A DNA stretch of 64,000 bases from assembly GCF_001403735.1 (NCBI RefSeq), contig NZ_CXPG01000021.1, positions 186,001 through 250,000 of the forward strand, written 5' to 3'. The position numbers and the translations under genes are program-made. Position 1 is the first letter of the stretch; every line of letters starts with the position of its first letter. Positions 35,658-44,452 of the stretch are shown here, piece by piece. The stretch is from Jannaschia rubra. GTDB lineage: Bacteria > Pseudomonadota > Alphaproteobacteria > Rhodobacterales > Rhodobacteraceae. A model generated the notes under the pieces. That model did no database searches. It was not told where the DNA came from and worked only from the letters and a program-made list of their open reading frames with translations.

Positions 35658-37124
35658 TCAGGGATAGAGGTCCGCGAACTTCGTCTCCAGATAGGCCAGC
35701 AACGGCTCGGGCGATGGCGCGTGCCCCGTGGCATGTTCAATCGTCTCGGCGGGCCCGCGCAATGCCCCGAAGCGTTGCAGCCGGTCGCGCAACCAATCCG
35801 TCGCGGGCGATGGATTGCCCCGTCGCAGTGCGGCGTCGAGGTCGGGCACATCCCGCCGCACCGCCTGCATCAGGCCGCCCGCGAACAGGTTGCCCAGCGA
35901 ATAGGTCGGGAAATATCCCATCAGCCCCACCGACCAGTGCACGTCCTGAAGAAATCCATTGGACGGTCTGTCGACGGCGACGCCGAAGTCGGCGGCAAAA
36001 CGGTCGCTCCAGGCAGCTTCCAGATCGGCCACCTGCAGGTCGCCCAGGATCATCGCACGCTCCAGATCGAAGCGCAGCATGATGTGCAGGTTGTACTGCA
36101 CCTCGTCCGCCTCGGTCCGGATATACCCGGGGCGCACGGCGTTGGCCGCGCGATAGAACTCCCGCTCCGACGCGACGCCGATGTCGCCGAAAGTGTCGCG
36201 CATCCGCCCGAACAGCCAGCCGCAGAACGCCTCGGACCGGCCCATCTGGTTCTCATAGCTGCGCGACTGACTTTCGTGCACGCCCATGGACACGCCTTGT
36301 CCGATCGGCGTCAGCAGATGCTCCGCCGCGACGTTCTGTTCATAGGCGGCGTGGCCGACCTCGTGGATCGTCGAATAGAGGCAATTGAACGGATCTTCCT
36401 CGTCCACCCGCGTCGTGATCCGCGCATCCAGCCCGCTGCCCGAGCTGAAGGGATGCACCGCCAGGTCCAGCCGCCCCCGCTGCATGTCATAGCCGAAGGC
36501 GCGCGCGACCTCGGCCGCCAGCGCCATCTGCCCGGCGGCCGGAAAGCGGCCCGACAGCGCGGGCGCGGGGCCGCCCGACAGCGCGCGTTCGCGCAGGGCG
36601 ACCAGGCGGGGGCGCATGGCGTCGAACATCGCGGCCATGTCGGCGGCGCTGCCCCCCGGCTCATAATCCTGCATCAGCGCGTCGTAGGGGTCGCCGCCAT
36701 CGGCCAGCGCCGCACCTTCCTCGCGCCGCAGACGCAGCACTTCGGCCAGCACCGGCAGGAAGGACGCGGCATCCTGGGTCGCGCGGGCGGTGGCCCATTG
36801 CCCCTGCGCCAGCGAGGTGACGCGCGCCAGTTCGGCGGCCAGCCGGGCGGGCACCTTGCGGTTGCGCTCGAAGGTCCGGCGTACCTCGCGCAGGTTGGCG
36901 CGGGCCACGTCGTCCGGGGCTTCGGCCGCCTCCAGCCACTCGCCCAGCCGGGGGTCGGTGCGGCGGGCGTGCAGCACCTCCTCCAGCGCGGCCATCTCCT
37001 CCGCCCGCTGGGGCGCGGCGCCGCGCGGCATCACCGTCTCCTGGTCCCAGCCGGTGCGGGCGGCCACTTCGGCCAGCGCCTCGGTCGTGCGCTGGAACGC
37101 CATCAGGTCGTCGTAGGCGGTCAT
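35658..37124 (-). CDS. Carboxypeptidase M32 (thermostable carboxypeptidase Taq family)
   Basis: A 488-residue zinc metallocarboxypeptidase. The zinc site is STIHEVGHAAYEQN (HExxH at residues 254-258), with the third ligand Glu in the later GVHESQSR stretch. DPFSSG-like HPFSSGSGLDARIT and the C-terminal YFPTYSLGNLFAGGLMQA are family signatures. It trims C-terminal residues from peptides in the cytoplasm, with broad specificity except after proline in studied members. The start codon follows four bases after the ctaA stop, so the two genes are probably on one transcript although their functions are unrelated. Confidence 0.93.
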   Translation of the reverse strand: MTAYDDLMAFQRTTEALAEVAARTGWDQETVMPRGAAPQRAEEMAALEEVLHARRTDPRLGEWLEAAEAPDDVARANLREVRRTFERNRKVPARLAAELARVTSLAQGQWATARATQDAASFLPVLAEVLRLRREEGAALADGGDPYDALMQDYEPGGSAADMAAMFDAMRPRLVALRERALSGGPAPALSGRFPAAGQMALAAEVARAFGYDMQRGRLDLAVHPFSSGSGLDARITTRVDEEDPFNCLYSTIHEVGHAAYEQNVAAEHLLTPIGQGVSMGVHESQSRSYENQMGRSEAFCGWLFGRMRDTFGDIGVASEREFYRAANAVRPGYIRTEADEVQYNLHIMLRFDLERAMILGDLQVADLEAAWSDRFAADFGVAVDRPSNGFLQDVHWSVGLMGYFPTYSLGNLFAGGLMQAVRRDVPDLDAALRRGNPSPATDWLRDRLQRFGALRGPAETIEHATGHAPSPEPLLAYLETKFADLYP

Positions 37125-37128
37125 GGTC

Positions 37129-38259
37129 TCAGGCCCTCACCGATTGGGGCAGCGGGTATTTCGCCCGATGCCGCGCGCGCACCGCCAGCGCCAGCAGGAT
37201 CACCGCGCCGAACTGATGCAGGATCGCGAGATACCAGGGCGAGGAATGCATCACCGTCACGATGCCCAGCACCATCTGCACGATCGCCATGTGCATCACG
37301 CCCATGAAAGCCAGCGTCGTCTTGCGGTTGGCCGACCGGCGCGACACCCACCAGACGCCGACGATCACCGCGAACAGGATGTAGCCCGTGATGCGGTGGA
37401 AGAACTGCACGGTTCCGTCATTCTCGAACAGGTTGCGCCACCACGGCTCCAGATCCCACATGCCGGGCGGGGTGAAGCCGCCGGCCATGAGCGGCCAGTC
37501 GATGTAGTTGCGCCCCGCGTCGATCCCCGCCACCAGCGCGCCCAGCACCACCTGAAAGAACGTGAGCCCGATGAGCCAGGACCCCGCCCGCACCAGCCGC
37601 CCCTCCGACAGGCGGCGGGCCTGCATCAGCGCCCCGCCGGGCCGCGACATCGACAGCATGTACCAGGCGATCAGCCCGAGGATCACGAAAGCCAGCCCCA
37701 GATGGACGGCCAGCCGGTAGGAGGCGACCGACAGCATGGTGCCCGTCAGGCCCGACGACACCATCCACCAGCCGATGACCCCTTGCAGCCCGCCCAGCAC
37801 GCCGAGCGCCAGGAACTGCCCCGTCCACCCCACCGGCATGCTCCGCGTCACCAGCAGGCCGAAGAACCCGATGGCCCAGACCAGCCCGATGATCCGGCCC
37901 AGTTGCCGGTGGCCCCATTCCCACCAGTAGATGAACTGGAACTCCGACAGCTCCATCCCCTTGTTGAGAAGCTGGTACTGCGGAATGACGCGATACTTGT
38001 CGAACTCCGCCTGCCAGGCTTCGGCCGACATGGGCGGCAGGGCCCCGGTCACGGGGCGCCATTCGGTGATCGACAGGCCCGAGCCCGTCAACCGCGTCAG
38101 CCCGCCCACGGCGATCATCGCCACGACCAGCGCGAACAGGACGGCGAGCCAGACGCGCGCCGCGCCGCGCGATCCGCGCCGCGCGGCGTCGATCGCGCCG
38201 CCGCGGGCCGCGGGGCGTTCCGCCGTGGTGACTTCCTCGAATATCGGACGTTTGGCCAT
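37129..38259 (-). CDS. ctaA: Heme A synthase, COX15/CtaA type 2
   Basis: A 376-residue inner-membrane enzyme oxidising the C-8 methyl of heme O to the formyl group of heme A for aa3-type cytochrome oxidase. About eight membrane segments are present. Conserved histidine-bearing blocks are YWWEWGHRQLGRIIGL, YRLAVHLGLAF, FFHRITGYILF and AILHQFGAV, one in each of the predicted heme-binding helix pairs. GGLTRLTGSGLSITEWRPVTG near the first helix is a family signature. The long N-terminal arm (about 35 hydrophilic residues) is usual in the alphaproteobacterial form. Confidence 0.95.
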   Translation of the reverse strand: MAKRPIFEEVTTAERPAARGGAIDAARRGSRGAARVWLAVLFALVVAMIAVGGLTRLTGSGLSITEWRPVTGALPPMSAEAWQAEFDKYRVIPQYQLLNKGMELSEFQFIYWWEWGHRQLGRIIGLVWAIGFFGLLVTRSMPVGWTGQFLALGVLGGLQGVIGWWMVSSGLTGTMLSVASYRLAVHLGLAFVILGLIAWYMLSMSRPGGALMQARRLSEGRLVRAGSWLIGLTFFQVVLGALVAGIDAGRNYIDWPLMAGGFTPPGMWDLEPWWRNLFENDGTVQFFHRITGYILFAVIVGVWWVSRRSANRKTTLAFMGVMHMAIVQMVLGIVTVMHSSPWYLAILHQFGAVILLALAVRARHRAKYPLPQSVRA

Positions 38260-38293
38260 GTCGCTTCCCCTTCGTCGGGCGTGACGTATCGCG

Positions 38294-39031
38294 TCAGCCC
38301 CGCTCCTTCCAGCGCACCATCTGTCGCATCATCCCGTGGAACGTCTGCACGTCCGCCCGCGTCAGCGGCAGCCGCGACCAGAGGTTCCTCAGATGCCGCT
38401 TCATCGCGGGCGCCTTGCCTTCGGGCCAGAAGAACCCGGCGGTGTCGAGCGTCCGCTCGAAATGCTCCGACAGGGCGGAAACCTCGGCCTGCGTGGCCCA
38501 TTCGGTGCCTGCCATGGCCGTGCTGACCGGCACCTGCGCGGCGCAGGCCCGGCGCCATTCGTAGGCGATGAGCAGCACGCATTGCGCCAGGTTCAGCGAC
38601 GCGAAGGCCGGGTTCGTCGGCACCGAGACGATGGCATTGGCCAGCGCGATGTCGTCGTTCTCGAGCCCCGTCCGCTCCGGCCCGAACAGGATGGCGACGC
38701 GTTCGCCGCGCAGGCCCCGCGCGCGGGCCTCGGCCATCGCCGCCTCGGGCGAGTAGACGGGTTTCGTCAGGTCGCGGTCGCGCGCCGTGGTGGCGAAGAC
38801 GAAGCTGCAGTCGCCCACCGCCGCGCCTGTGTCCTGCGCCAGCATCGCCGCGTCCAGCACCCGCCCCGCGCCCGAGGCCAGGGCAACCGCGCGTTCGTTG
38901 GGCCAGCCGTCGCGCGGCGCCACGACGCGCATGTGATCCAGCCCGAAGTTGAGCATCGAGCGCGCGGCCGCGCCGATGTTCTCGCCCATCTGCGGGCGGA
39001 CGAGGATGAAGGCCGGGGGGGTATCCGTCAT
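38294..39031 (-). CDS. trmJ: tRNA (cytidine/uridine-2'-O-)-methyltransferase TrmJ
   Basis: A 245-residue SPOUT methyltransferase that modifies position 32 of the tRNA anticodon loop. The SAM-binding knot is ILFGPERTGLENDDIALANA followed by IVSVPTNPAFASLNLAQ, and the N-terminus is PAFILVRPQMGENIGAAARSM. The C-terminal alpha-helical extension (SEHFERTLDTAGFF onward) is typical of TrmJ and absent from TrmL. ATG 39031 is chosen because MTDTPPAFILVRPQ is the expected start; the frame stays open upstream. It is divergent from the ThiE/TenI-like gene with a 73-base gap. Confidence 0.9.
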   Translation of the reverse strand: MTDTPPAFILVRPQMGENIGAAARSMLNFGLDHMRVVAPRDGWPNERAVALASGAGRVLDAAMLAQDTGAAVGDCSFVFATTARDRDLTKPVYSPEAAMAEARARGLRGERVAILFGPERTGLENDDIALANAIVSVPTNPAFASLNLAQCVLLIAYEWRRACAAQVPVSTAMAGTEWATQAEVSALSEHFERTLDTAGFFWPEGKAPAMKRHLRNLWSRLPLTRADVQTFHGMMRQMVRWKERG

Positions 39032-39104
39032 GATCCGCGCCCTACCCCGGCCCGGCTTGCGGTGCAATGTCCGGCCCGCTAATCCGGGCGGCAACCAGGG
39101 GAAC

Positions 39105-39722
39105 ATGACCATGACCGAGACACCGCAGATCTACCTCGTCACCCCGCCCGAGATCGACGCCGCCTTCGCAGACCGCCTGTCGGCCGTGCTCGACGCGCGG
39201 GACATCGCCTGCCTGCGCCTTGATCTGGCGACACGGGACGAAGACCGGGTGATGCGCGCGGGCGATCTCTGCCGCGAGGTCGCGCATCGCTTCGACGTGC
39301 CGATCGTCGTCAGCGATCACGTCGCCCTCGTGCAGTCGCTGGGCCTCGACGGCGTCCATCTGACCGACCCGCGCCTGACGCGAAAGCTGCGCACCGATTG
39401 GGGACCGGACCCGATCATCGGGGCCTTCTGCGGCACCTCGCGCCACGACGGGATGGCGGCGGGCGAGGCCGGCGCCGATTACGTCGCTTTCGGTCCCGCC
39501 GGCCCCACACCCCTGGGCAGCGGCGAGCGGGCCGATCCCGAACTGTTCCAATGGTGGTCCGAGATGATCGAGCTTCCGGTCGTGGCCGAAGGCGCGCTCG
39601 ACGCCGACACCATTGCCACGCTGGCGCAATCCACCGATTTCATCGCCCTGGGCGAGGAGATCTGGTCCAGCGACGACCCGGCCGCCGAACTGGCCCGCCT
39701 GACGGCAGCCTTCACCGCCTGA
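39105..39722 (+). CDS. Thiamine-phosphate synthase / TenI-like TIM-barrel protein
   Basis: A 205-residue TIM-barrel of the ThiE/TenI superfamily. Recognisable strands are IYLVTPPEI, VPIVVSDHVALVQSLGLDGVHL, GAFCGTSRHDGMAAGEAGADYVAFGP and LPVVAEGALD. ThiE couples HMP-PP and thiazole phosphate; TenI is a thiazole tautomerase. Some ThiE pyrophosphate-binding residues (Gln-Glu-Asp near strand 2) are not obvious, so a degenerate ThiE or TenI-like role is possible. No other thiamine gene is adjacent. A second ATG six bases downstream is an alternative start. Confidence 0.75.
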   Translation: MTMTETPQIYLVTPPEIDAAFADRLSAVLDARDIACLRLDLATRDEDRVMRAGDLCREVAHRFDVPIVVSDHVALVQSLGLDGVHLTDPRLTRKLRTDWGPDPIIGAFCGTSRHDGMAAGEAGADYVAFGPAGPTPLGSGERADPELFQWWSEMIELPVVAEGALDADTIATLAQSTDFIALGEEIWSSDDPAAELARLTAAFTA

Positions 39723-39725
39723 CCG

Positions 39726-40607
39726 TCAGATGGTCCGGGGATCGCGGGGGGCTGGCCCCCCGCCTGCCGCCAGCAGACCCGACTCCCGCATTCCGTCGCG
39801 CACCGCCCGTTCCGCCGCCCGCGCCAGCGCCTTGCGGTCGCCGTGGTCGGCCACACGCAGCGGCGGGTGATAGATGACCTCCACCCGCCCATGGCGCGGC
39901 GCCGCGAGCATCCGCAGCAGATGCTCCCCGAACCCCTGCCCGCCCCACCAGCCATAGAAGGTCGCAGGCTCCCCCGGCGGCGCGTGATAGGCAAGCGTCA
40001 CGGGCTGCACCTGCATGTCCGGCAACCCGTCCGAGAAGAAGGCCGCGAACAGCGTCGTCTTGAACGGCAGCACGCGCAAGCCGTCGGTGCTGGTGCCCTC
40101 GGGAAAGAACAGAAGCCTATGGCCCACGCGCAGCCGTTCCTCGAACACCGCCTTCTGCTGCCGGGCGTCGCGCGGGTCGCGGCGGATGAAGACCGTGCCC
40201 GTCGCCCGCGCCAGCCAACCGATGCCGGGCCAAGCGGCGACCTCGGACTTCGAGACGAAATAGATGCGCTTCGACGCGTTGAGCGCGAAGATGTCGAGCC
40301 AGGACGAATGGTTCGCCACCACCGCGCCCGTGCCGCGCATCACGGCGCCCTGCACCTCGCGCCGCAGGCCGATGATGACGAAGGCGCCCTTGCAGACGCC
40401 CTGCGTGATCCAGGGCGTCACCGAACGGCGCAGGCCGAACAGCGGCCGTTCGACCAGCCGCAGGAGAATGAGCAGAAGGAGACCGCCGAACACCAGCATC
40501 GCCAGCGCCGTGCCCCGCAGCGCCACGCGCAGCCAGGCGCCGGCCGTCATGCGGGGCGCGGGCGGGTCGATCCCGTCGTCCCAGGTCACGAGCCGTCGCC
40601 CGTCCAT
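39726..40607 (-). CDS. olsA: OlsA, lyso-ornithine lipid O-acyltransferase (PlsC family)
   Basis: A 293-residue membrane-associated acyltransferase. One hydrophobic segment (about residues 30-52) precedes the PlsC domain with the catalytic NHSSWLDIFAL (HX4D) motif, the VFIRRDPRD strand and FFPEGTSTDG. It follows olsB with a 22-base overlap, the arrangement seen in ornithine-lipid biosynthesis: OlsB makes lyso-ornithine lipid and OlsA adds the second fatty acyl chain. Without olsB it would be called a 1-acylglycerol-3-phosphate acyltransferase, and such a dual role is known for OlsA homologues. These phosphorus-free lipids replace phospholipids under phosphate limitation. Confidence 0.88.
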   Translation of the reverse strand: MDGRRLVTWDDGIDPPAPRMTAGAWLRVALRGTALAMLVFGGLLLLILLRLVERPLFGLRRSVTPWITQGVCKGAFVIIGLRREVQGAVMRGTGAVVANHSSWLDIFALNASKRIYFVSKSEVAAWPGIGWLARATGTVFIRRDPRDARQQKAVFEERLRVGHRLLFFPEGTSTDGLRVLPFKTTLFAAFFSDGLPDMQVQPVTLAYHAPPGEPATFYGWWGGQGFGEHLLRMLAAPRHGRVEVIYHPPLRVADHGDRKALARAAERAVRDGMRESGLLAAGGGPAPRDPRTI

Positions 40608-41290
40608 GCGCCCGCGAAGGCCGGCAGGCGGACCCGTGCGAGGTCGAGCACCATGCAGACGTCGACAGTGTTGAAGGCCCGGTCCACATAGGCGCCGTCG
40701 CCCACCCAGGCCCCGGCCCTCAGGTACGACTTGACCAGCGCGGGCACCTCGCCCATCGCGGCCCTGGGTGCCTCGCCCGTGACGGCGATGGCGCCCGGCC
40801 CGCGTGCGACGGGGCGCAGGTTCGGGGGTGCCAGCGCCTCCTGCCGGAGGCGGCGCAGGGCGGGCATGTGGCGGACAGGATCGGCGCCGGGGAAGGACGC
40901 GGCACCAACGGCGAAATCGACCTTGCGCGCACGAAGAACGTCCAGCATCCCCTTGAAAAGGATGAAACCTGCCGTGCCTCCGCGATAGTCGGGGTGCAGG
41001 CAGACCCGCCCCGGCTCGGCCAGCCGCGGCCCTTGGCGCTCGAGGACCGACAGGTCGAACTCGCGCGCGGTCAGGTCCGCGCCATCGGCGATCCGCAGGG
41101 TGGCCACGACGCCCAGGTCGGTGCGGGCGGGGTCGTGCAGGATCAGGTGGTCGCAGGCGTCGTCGAAGGCATCGCCCTCGGCCTCCGGCGTGGTCGCGCC
41201 CATCTCGTCCACGAAGACCGCGTGGCGCAGGGCGCGGGCGGCGCGCACCTGCTCGGGGTCGCGCGTCAGGGACAGGGTCAGGCGGGACAT
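40586..41290 (-). CDS. olsB: OlsB, ornithine N-acyltransferase (GNAT family)
   Basis: A 234-residue GNAT-like acyltransferase that attaches a 3-hydroxy fatty acid from acyl-ACP to ornithine. Conserved blocks include ARALRHAVFVDEMG (about 18-31), CDHLILHD, GVVATLRI, EPGRVCLHPDYRGG and the late KSYLRAGAWVGDGAYVD. ATG 41290 is preferred to longer in-frame starts because MSRLTLSLTRDPEQV matches the usual N-terminus. Together with olsA it forms a two-gene operon. No Pho box is evident in the 104-base upstream gap; a faint CtrA-like pattern there is discussed under rejected items. Confidence 0.88.
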   Translation of the reverse strand: MSRLTLSLTRDPEQVRAARALRHAVFVDEMGATTPEAEGDAFDDACDHLILHDPARTDLGVVATLRIADGADLTAREFDLSVLERQGPRLAEPGRVCLHPDYRGGTAGFILFKGMLDVLRARKVDFAVGAASFPGADPVRHMPALRRLRQEALAPPNLRPVARGPGAIAVTGEAPRAAMGEVPALVKSYLRAGAWVGDGAYVDRAFNTVDVCMVLDLARVRLPAFAGAWTGDGS

Positions 41291-41394
41291 GGGCCGCTGC
41301 CTACGGCGCGCGCCGCCCCCGCGCAACCGCCGGCGACGTAGGGGAATTCGGGTTGGGTCAACCTTTTGGTAACCATTCCCGTGCGATCCGGAGA

Positions 41395-41574
41395 TCAGTC
41401 ATAGACGGGGACCAGCGCGATGACATTTCCATCCAGCACCAGCTTGCCGGTATTCTCGAAGTTGACGGTAATCCGCGCACCGATGACGGACTGCACCTGC
41501 CCCACGCCCCAGTCGGGTTGCGCGGGATGGCGGACCAGCATACCCGGCTCCAGAAACGAATTGAGATCCTGCAT
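41395..41574 (-). CDS. Small DUF3553 protein
   Basis: A 59-residue protein beginning MQDLNSFLEPGMLVRHP and continuing through PDWGVGQVQSVIGARITVNF and a short C-terminal strand ending LVPVYD. The pattern of a small beta-barrel resembling the start of CarD/UvrD-C-terminal Tudor-like domains is the hallmark of DUF3553, which is frequent in Rhodobacterales. Such folds bind RNA polymerase or helicase partners, so a DNA-transaction role is possible but unproven. It is divergent from chpT with only 27 bases between the two starts. Confidence 0.8.
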   Translation of the reverse strand: MQDLNSFLEPGMLVRHPAQPDWGVGQVQSVIGARITVNFENTGKLVLDGNVIALVPVYD

Positions 41575-41601
41575 GACTCTGACCCGCCGATGAGGGATGC
41601 G

Positions 41602-42222
41602 ATGGTGGACACGAACCGACCCGACGAACCGGAGGGGCCCGACCTTCTGGCCCTGCTTGGATCGCGGCTTTGCCATGATCTCGTCAACCCCATCGGTGCG
41701 ATCGGCAACGGTCTCGAACTGCTGGAGATGGCCGAAGACGACGGCAAGGAGGAGATGAAGCTGATCCGCGCCTCGCTCGACGCCGCGATGGCACGGATCC
41801 GGTTCTTCCGCCTGGCCTTCGGCGCGGGTCAGGACGACGCGATGCTGCCCGCCCGCGACGTGCGCGATACGCTGGACGCGATGTATGCCGAGACGCGGAC
41901 GCGGGTTCTCTGGCGCGACGACGCCGACCGGCCCCGCGCCGAAGTGCGGCTCGCCTGCCTCGCGCTCAACTGCATCGAGGTGGCGACCCCCTGGGGCGCC
42001 AAGGTCGAAGTCATCCGCAACGAGGCCGCCTGGGTCTGCCACGTCGACGCAAAGCGTCTGCGGATCGACGCGACGCTGTGGGAATCGCTCGGCCGGGGAA
42101 AGCTGCCGCAGGACCTCAAGGGCGCGGAGGTGCAGTTCGGCATCCTCGCCCGCGCCTCCCGCCGCCTGCGCCGCCCCGTCTCGGTCAGCGCGGACGAAAC
42201 CCATCTGAGCCTGATCGTCTAG
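41602..42222 (+). CDS. chpT: ChpT-like histidine phosphotransferase
   Basis: A 206-residue protein with the ChpT layout: an N-terminal helical hairpin carrying the phosphoacceptor His in LLGSRLCHDLVNPIGAIGNG and a C-terminal degenerate GHKL-like domain (about 85-206) that lacks the ATP-binding G boxes. In alphaproteobacteria ChpT relays phosphate from the hybrid kinase CckA to CtrA and CpdR, controlling cell cycle, motility and gene-transfer-agent genes. ATG 41602 is chosen because GAGGG lies five bases upstream; ATG 41590 is possible. Its 3' end overlaps the convergent MscS gene by 38 bases. Confidence 0.88.
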   Translation: MVDTNRPDEPEGPDLLALLGSRLCHDLVNPIGAIGNGLELLEMAEDDGKEEMKLIRASLDAAMARIRFFRLAFGAGQDDAMLPARDVRDTLDAMYAETRTRVLWRDDADRPRAEVRLACLALNCIEVATPWGAKVEVIRNEAAWVCHVDAKRLRIDATLWESLGRGKLPQDLKGAEVQFGILARASRRLRRPVSVSADETHLSLIV

Positions 42223-43312
42223 GCTCCGGCTCGGGTGCCACGGACAACTCGCCCCGGTTGCGGGGCAGCGAGTCCGGGTGGACCTCCTGCATCCAGGCCA
42301 GCATCCCCTCGCGCACGTTGCAGCGCAGGTCGAAGTTTGCGCCCGAATCCCGCGACGACATCACCGCGCGGACCTGCATGGTCTGCCGGTCCGCGTCGAC
42401 GACCTGCACCCCCTTCGCCTGCCCGTCCCAGAGCGGGTCGGAGGCGATCAGTTCCTCCGCCTTGGCACGCATCTCCGCCATCGGCATCGTGTAATCGACA
42501 TACCAGTAGACCGAGCCGAGGATCGTCGCGCTCTGCCGGGTCCAGTTCTGGAACGGTTGCTCGATGAAGTAGCTCAAGGGCACCACCATGCGACGCCAGT
42601 CCCAGATCTTGACGACGACGAAGGTGGCATAGATCTCCTCGATCCGGCCCCATTCGCCTTCGATCACCACGACGTCGTCCAGCCGGATCGGCTGCGTCAG
42701 GGCGATCTGGATGCCCGCGATCAGGTTCGACAGGACCGGCCGCGCGGCAATGCCCAGCACGAGGCCCGCCGCGCCGGCCGAGGCGAACAGCGACACGCCG
42801 TACTCGCGCACCCCCTCGAACGTCACCAGAACCGCGCCGATGGTCAGGATGACGACCACGATCTTGGCCGTCCGACGCAGGATGCGGACTTGCGTGACGT
42901 ATTTCCGCGCCATCAGGTTGTCGGTGGCATCGAGCCGGTAGCGCCGGAAAGACCATTCCGCCAGCACGTCGATGACGATCAGGACGGCCCAGCCGATGAG
43001 GATCACGATGGCCACCGCCGCCATCTGCCGCAGCACGTCATGGAGTGACAACGGCAGCGTCAGGCCGGGCGCGACCATGGCCACCGCGAGCAGGACGGCC
43101 ACCAGCCGCAGGGGCCGCCGCGCCCGGCGCAGCAGGATCGCAGCGAGGGTATCGCGCCGCAGCCTGCGCGCGAGGATCTTGTCGAAGATCACCGCATGAA
43201 GGGCGAGCGCCGCGCCGATGGCTATGAGAAGCACTCCGGCCGAGACGACCAGCGCCGGAAGCCCGTCACGCCAGGTCGCAAGGCGGTCGTAGAAGGTTTG
43301 AAGCCTGTCCAT
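42185..43312 (-). CDS. MscS-family mechanosensitive ion channel
   Basis: A 375-residue inner-membrane protein with about five hydrophobic segments (roughly 18-42, 68-88, 96-116, 147-168, 175-200) followed by the MscS pore helix and beta domain: SAGAAGLVLGIAARPVLSNLIAGIQIA, then IRLDDVVVIEGEWGRIEEIYATFVVVKIWDWRRMVVPLSYF. The C-terminal domain ends in a Pro/Arg-rich tail. It releases solutes on osmotic downshock. A TTG at 43324 is an alternative start. The tail (EPEPRRSGSDGFRPR) is encoded in the 38 bases shared with chpT on the other strand. Confidence 0.9.
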   Translation of the reverse strand: MDRLQTFYDRLATWRDGLPALVVSAGVLLIAIGAALALHAVIFDKILARRLRRDTLAAILLRRARRPLRLVAVLLAVAMVAPGLTLPLSLHDVLRQMAAVAIVILIGWAVLIVIDVLAEWSFRRYRLDATDNLMARKYVTQVRILRRTAKIVVVILTIGAVLVTFEGVREYGVSLFASAGAAGLVLGIAARPVLSNLIAGIQIALTQPIRLDDVVVIEGEWGRIEEIYATFVVVKIWDWRRMVVPLSYFIEQPFQNWTRQSATILGSVYWYVDYTMPMAEMRAKAEELIASDPLWDGQAKGVQVVDADRQTMQVRAVMSSRDSGANFDLRCNVREGMLAWMQEVHPDSLPRNRGELSVAPEPEPRRSGSDGFRPR

Positions 43313-43354
43313 CAGGCGGCCCAACGGCCGTGGAGCGGGATCGGTTTCACCGCC

Positions 43355-44452
43355 TTACGCGGCCGAGGCGCGCAGCACGTGCAGCACCCGTTCGGCCGGC
43401 ACATCGTCGGTCACGAAGGCCTGTCCAATGCCCCGCGCCAGCACGAACCGCAGCCGTCCGTCCACGACCTTCTTGTCCTGCCCCATCAGCGACAGCAGCG
43501 TCTCGGCCCCCGGCAGGTCGCCCGGGATGTCGCGCAGGTCGCGCATCATGCCCATCGCCTGCAGATGCGCGCGCACGCGGCTCGGGTCTTCCTGCGAACA
43601 CAGGCCCAGCCGCGCCGACAGGTCGAAGGCCAGCGCGCAACCGATGGCCACGCCCTCGCCATGAAGCAGGCGGTCGCCGTACCCCGTTGCCGCCTCCAGC
43701 GCGTGGCAGAAGGTATGGCCCAGGTTCAAAAGCGCGCGGTCGCCTTGCTCGGTCTCGTCGCGCTCCACGATGTCGGCTTTCATCTGCACCGAATGGCGGA
43801 CCGCGCGCACCCGAAGGCCGGGGTCGGAGGCGAGCGCGGTCGCGTTCTCCTCAAGCCAGGCAAAGAACTCCGCGTCGCCAAGAAGCCCGTATTTCACCAC
43901 CTCGCCATAGCCCGCGCGAAAGTCGCGCGGCGTCAGCGTATCGAGGATGTCGACATCCGCCAGCACCAGCGCCGGCTGGTGGAACGCGCCCACCAGGTTC
44001 TTGCCGTGGCGCGTGTTGATGCCGGTCTTGCCGCCCACCGACGAATCCACCTGCGCCAGCAGCGACGTGGGGATCTGCACGAAGCGGACCCCGCGCCGCA
44101 GGACGGCGGCGGCGAACCCGGCCAGATCGCCGATCACGCCCCCACCGAAGGCCACGACGACATCGCCGCGTTCGCAGTTTTGGTCGAGCAGCCATTCCAC
44201 CGTCTGCGTCAGCCCGGCCCAGTTCTTGGTCCCCTCCCCCGGCTCCAGCAGCAGGGCGGGCGCGTCGATGTCGCCCAGTCCCGCCCGCAGCCGCTCCAGA
44301 TGCAGCCCGGCAACGCGGCGTTCGGTGACGACGAAGACCCGGCGCCGGCGCAGAAAGGGGGCGACCGCCTCGCCCGCGCGGCCGATCAGCCCCCGTCCGA
44401 CGTGGACGTCATAGGCCCTGTCGCCCAGGGGAACATGCACGGTTTCGGTCAT
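43355..44452 (-). CDS. aroB: 3-dehydroquinate synthase
   Basis: A 365-residue NAD+- and zinc-dependent enzyme of the shikimate pathway converting DAHP to 3-dehydroquinate. Conserved blocks are VVAFGGGVIGDLAGFAAAV, PTSLLAQVDSSVGGKTGIN, the zinc-site residues in RAGYGEVVKYGLLGD, and LLNLGHTFCHALEAATGYG and LHGEGVAIGC with the two His ligands. The start overlaps the aroK stop (ATGA, 44449-44452), the classical aroK-aroB arrangement. Confidence 0.96.
   Translation of the reverse strand: MTETVHVPLGDRAYDVHVGRGLIGRAGEAVAPFLRRRRVFVVTERRVAGLHLERLRAGLGDIDAPALLLEPGEGTKNWAGLTQTVEWLLDQNCERGDVVVAFGGGVIGDLAGFAAAVLRRGVRFVQIPTSLLAQVDSSVGGKTGINTRHGKNLVGAFHQPALVLADVDILDTLTPRDFRAGYGEVVKYGLLGDAEFFAWLEENATALASDPGLRVRAVRHSVQMKADIVERDETEQGDRALLNLGHTFCHALEAATGYGDRLLHGEGVAIGCALAFDLSARLGLCSQEDPSRVRAHLQAMGMMRDLRDIPGDLPGAETLLSLMGQDKKVVDGRLRFVLARGIGQAFVTDDVPAERVLHVLRASAA

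Noticed and set aside
41358-41373. CtrA-like site TCAA-N7-GTAAC upstream of olsB
   Set aside because: Two of eight key bases differ from TTAA-N7-TTAA, a single weak hit in a GC-rich genome, and it lies behind DUF3553 rather than before chpT.
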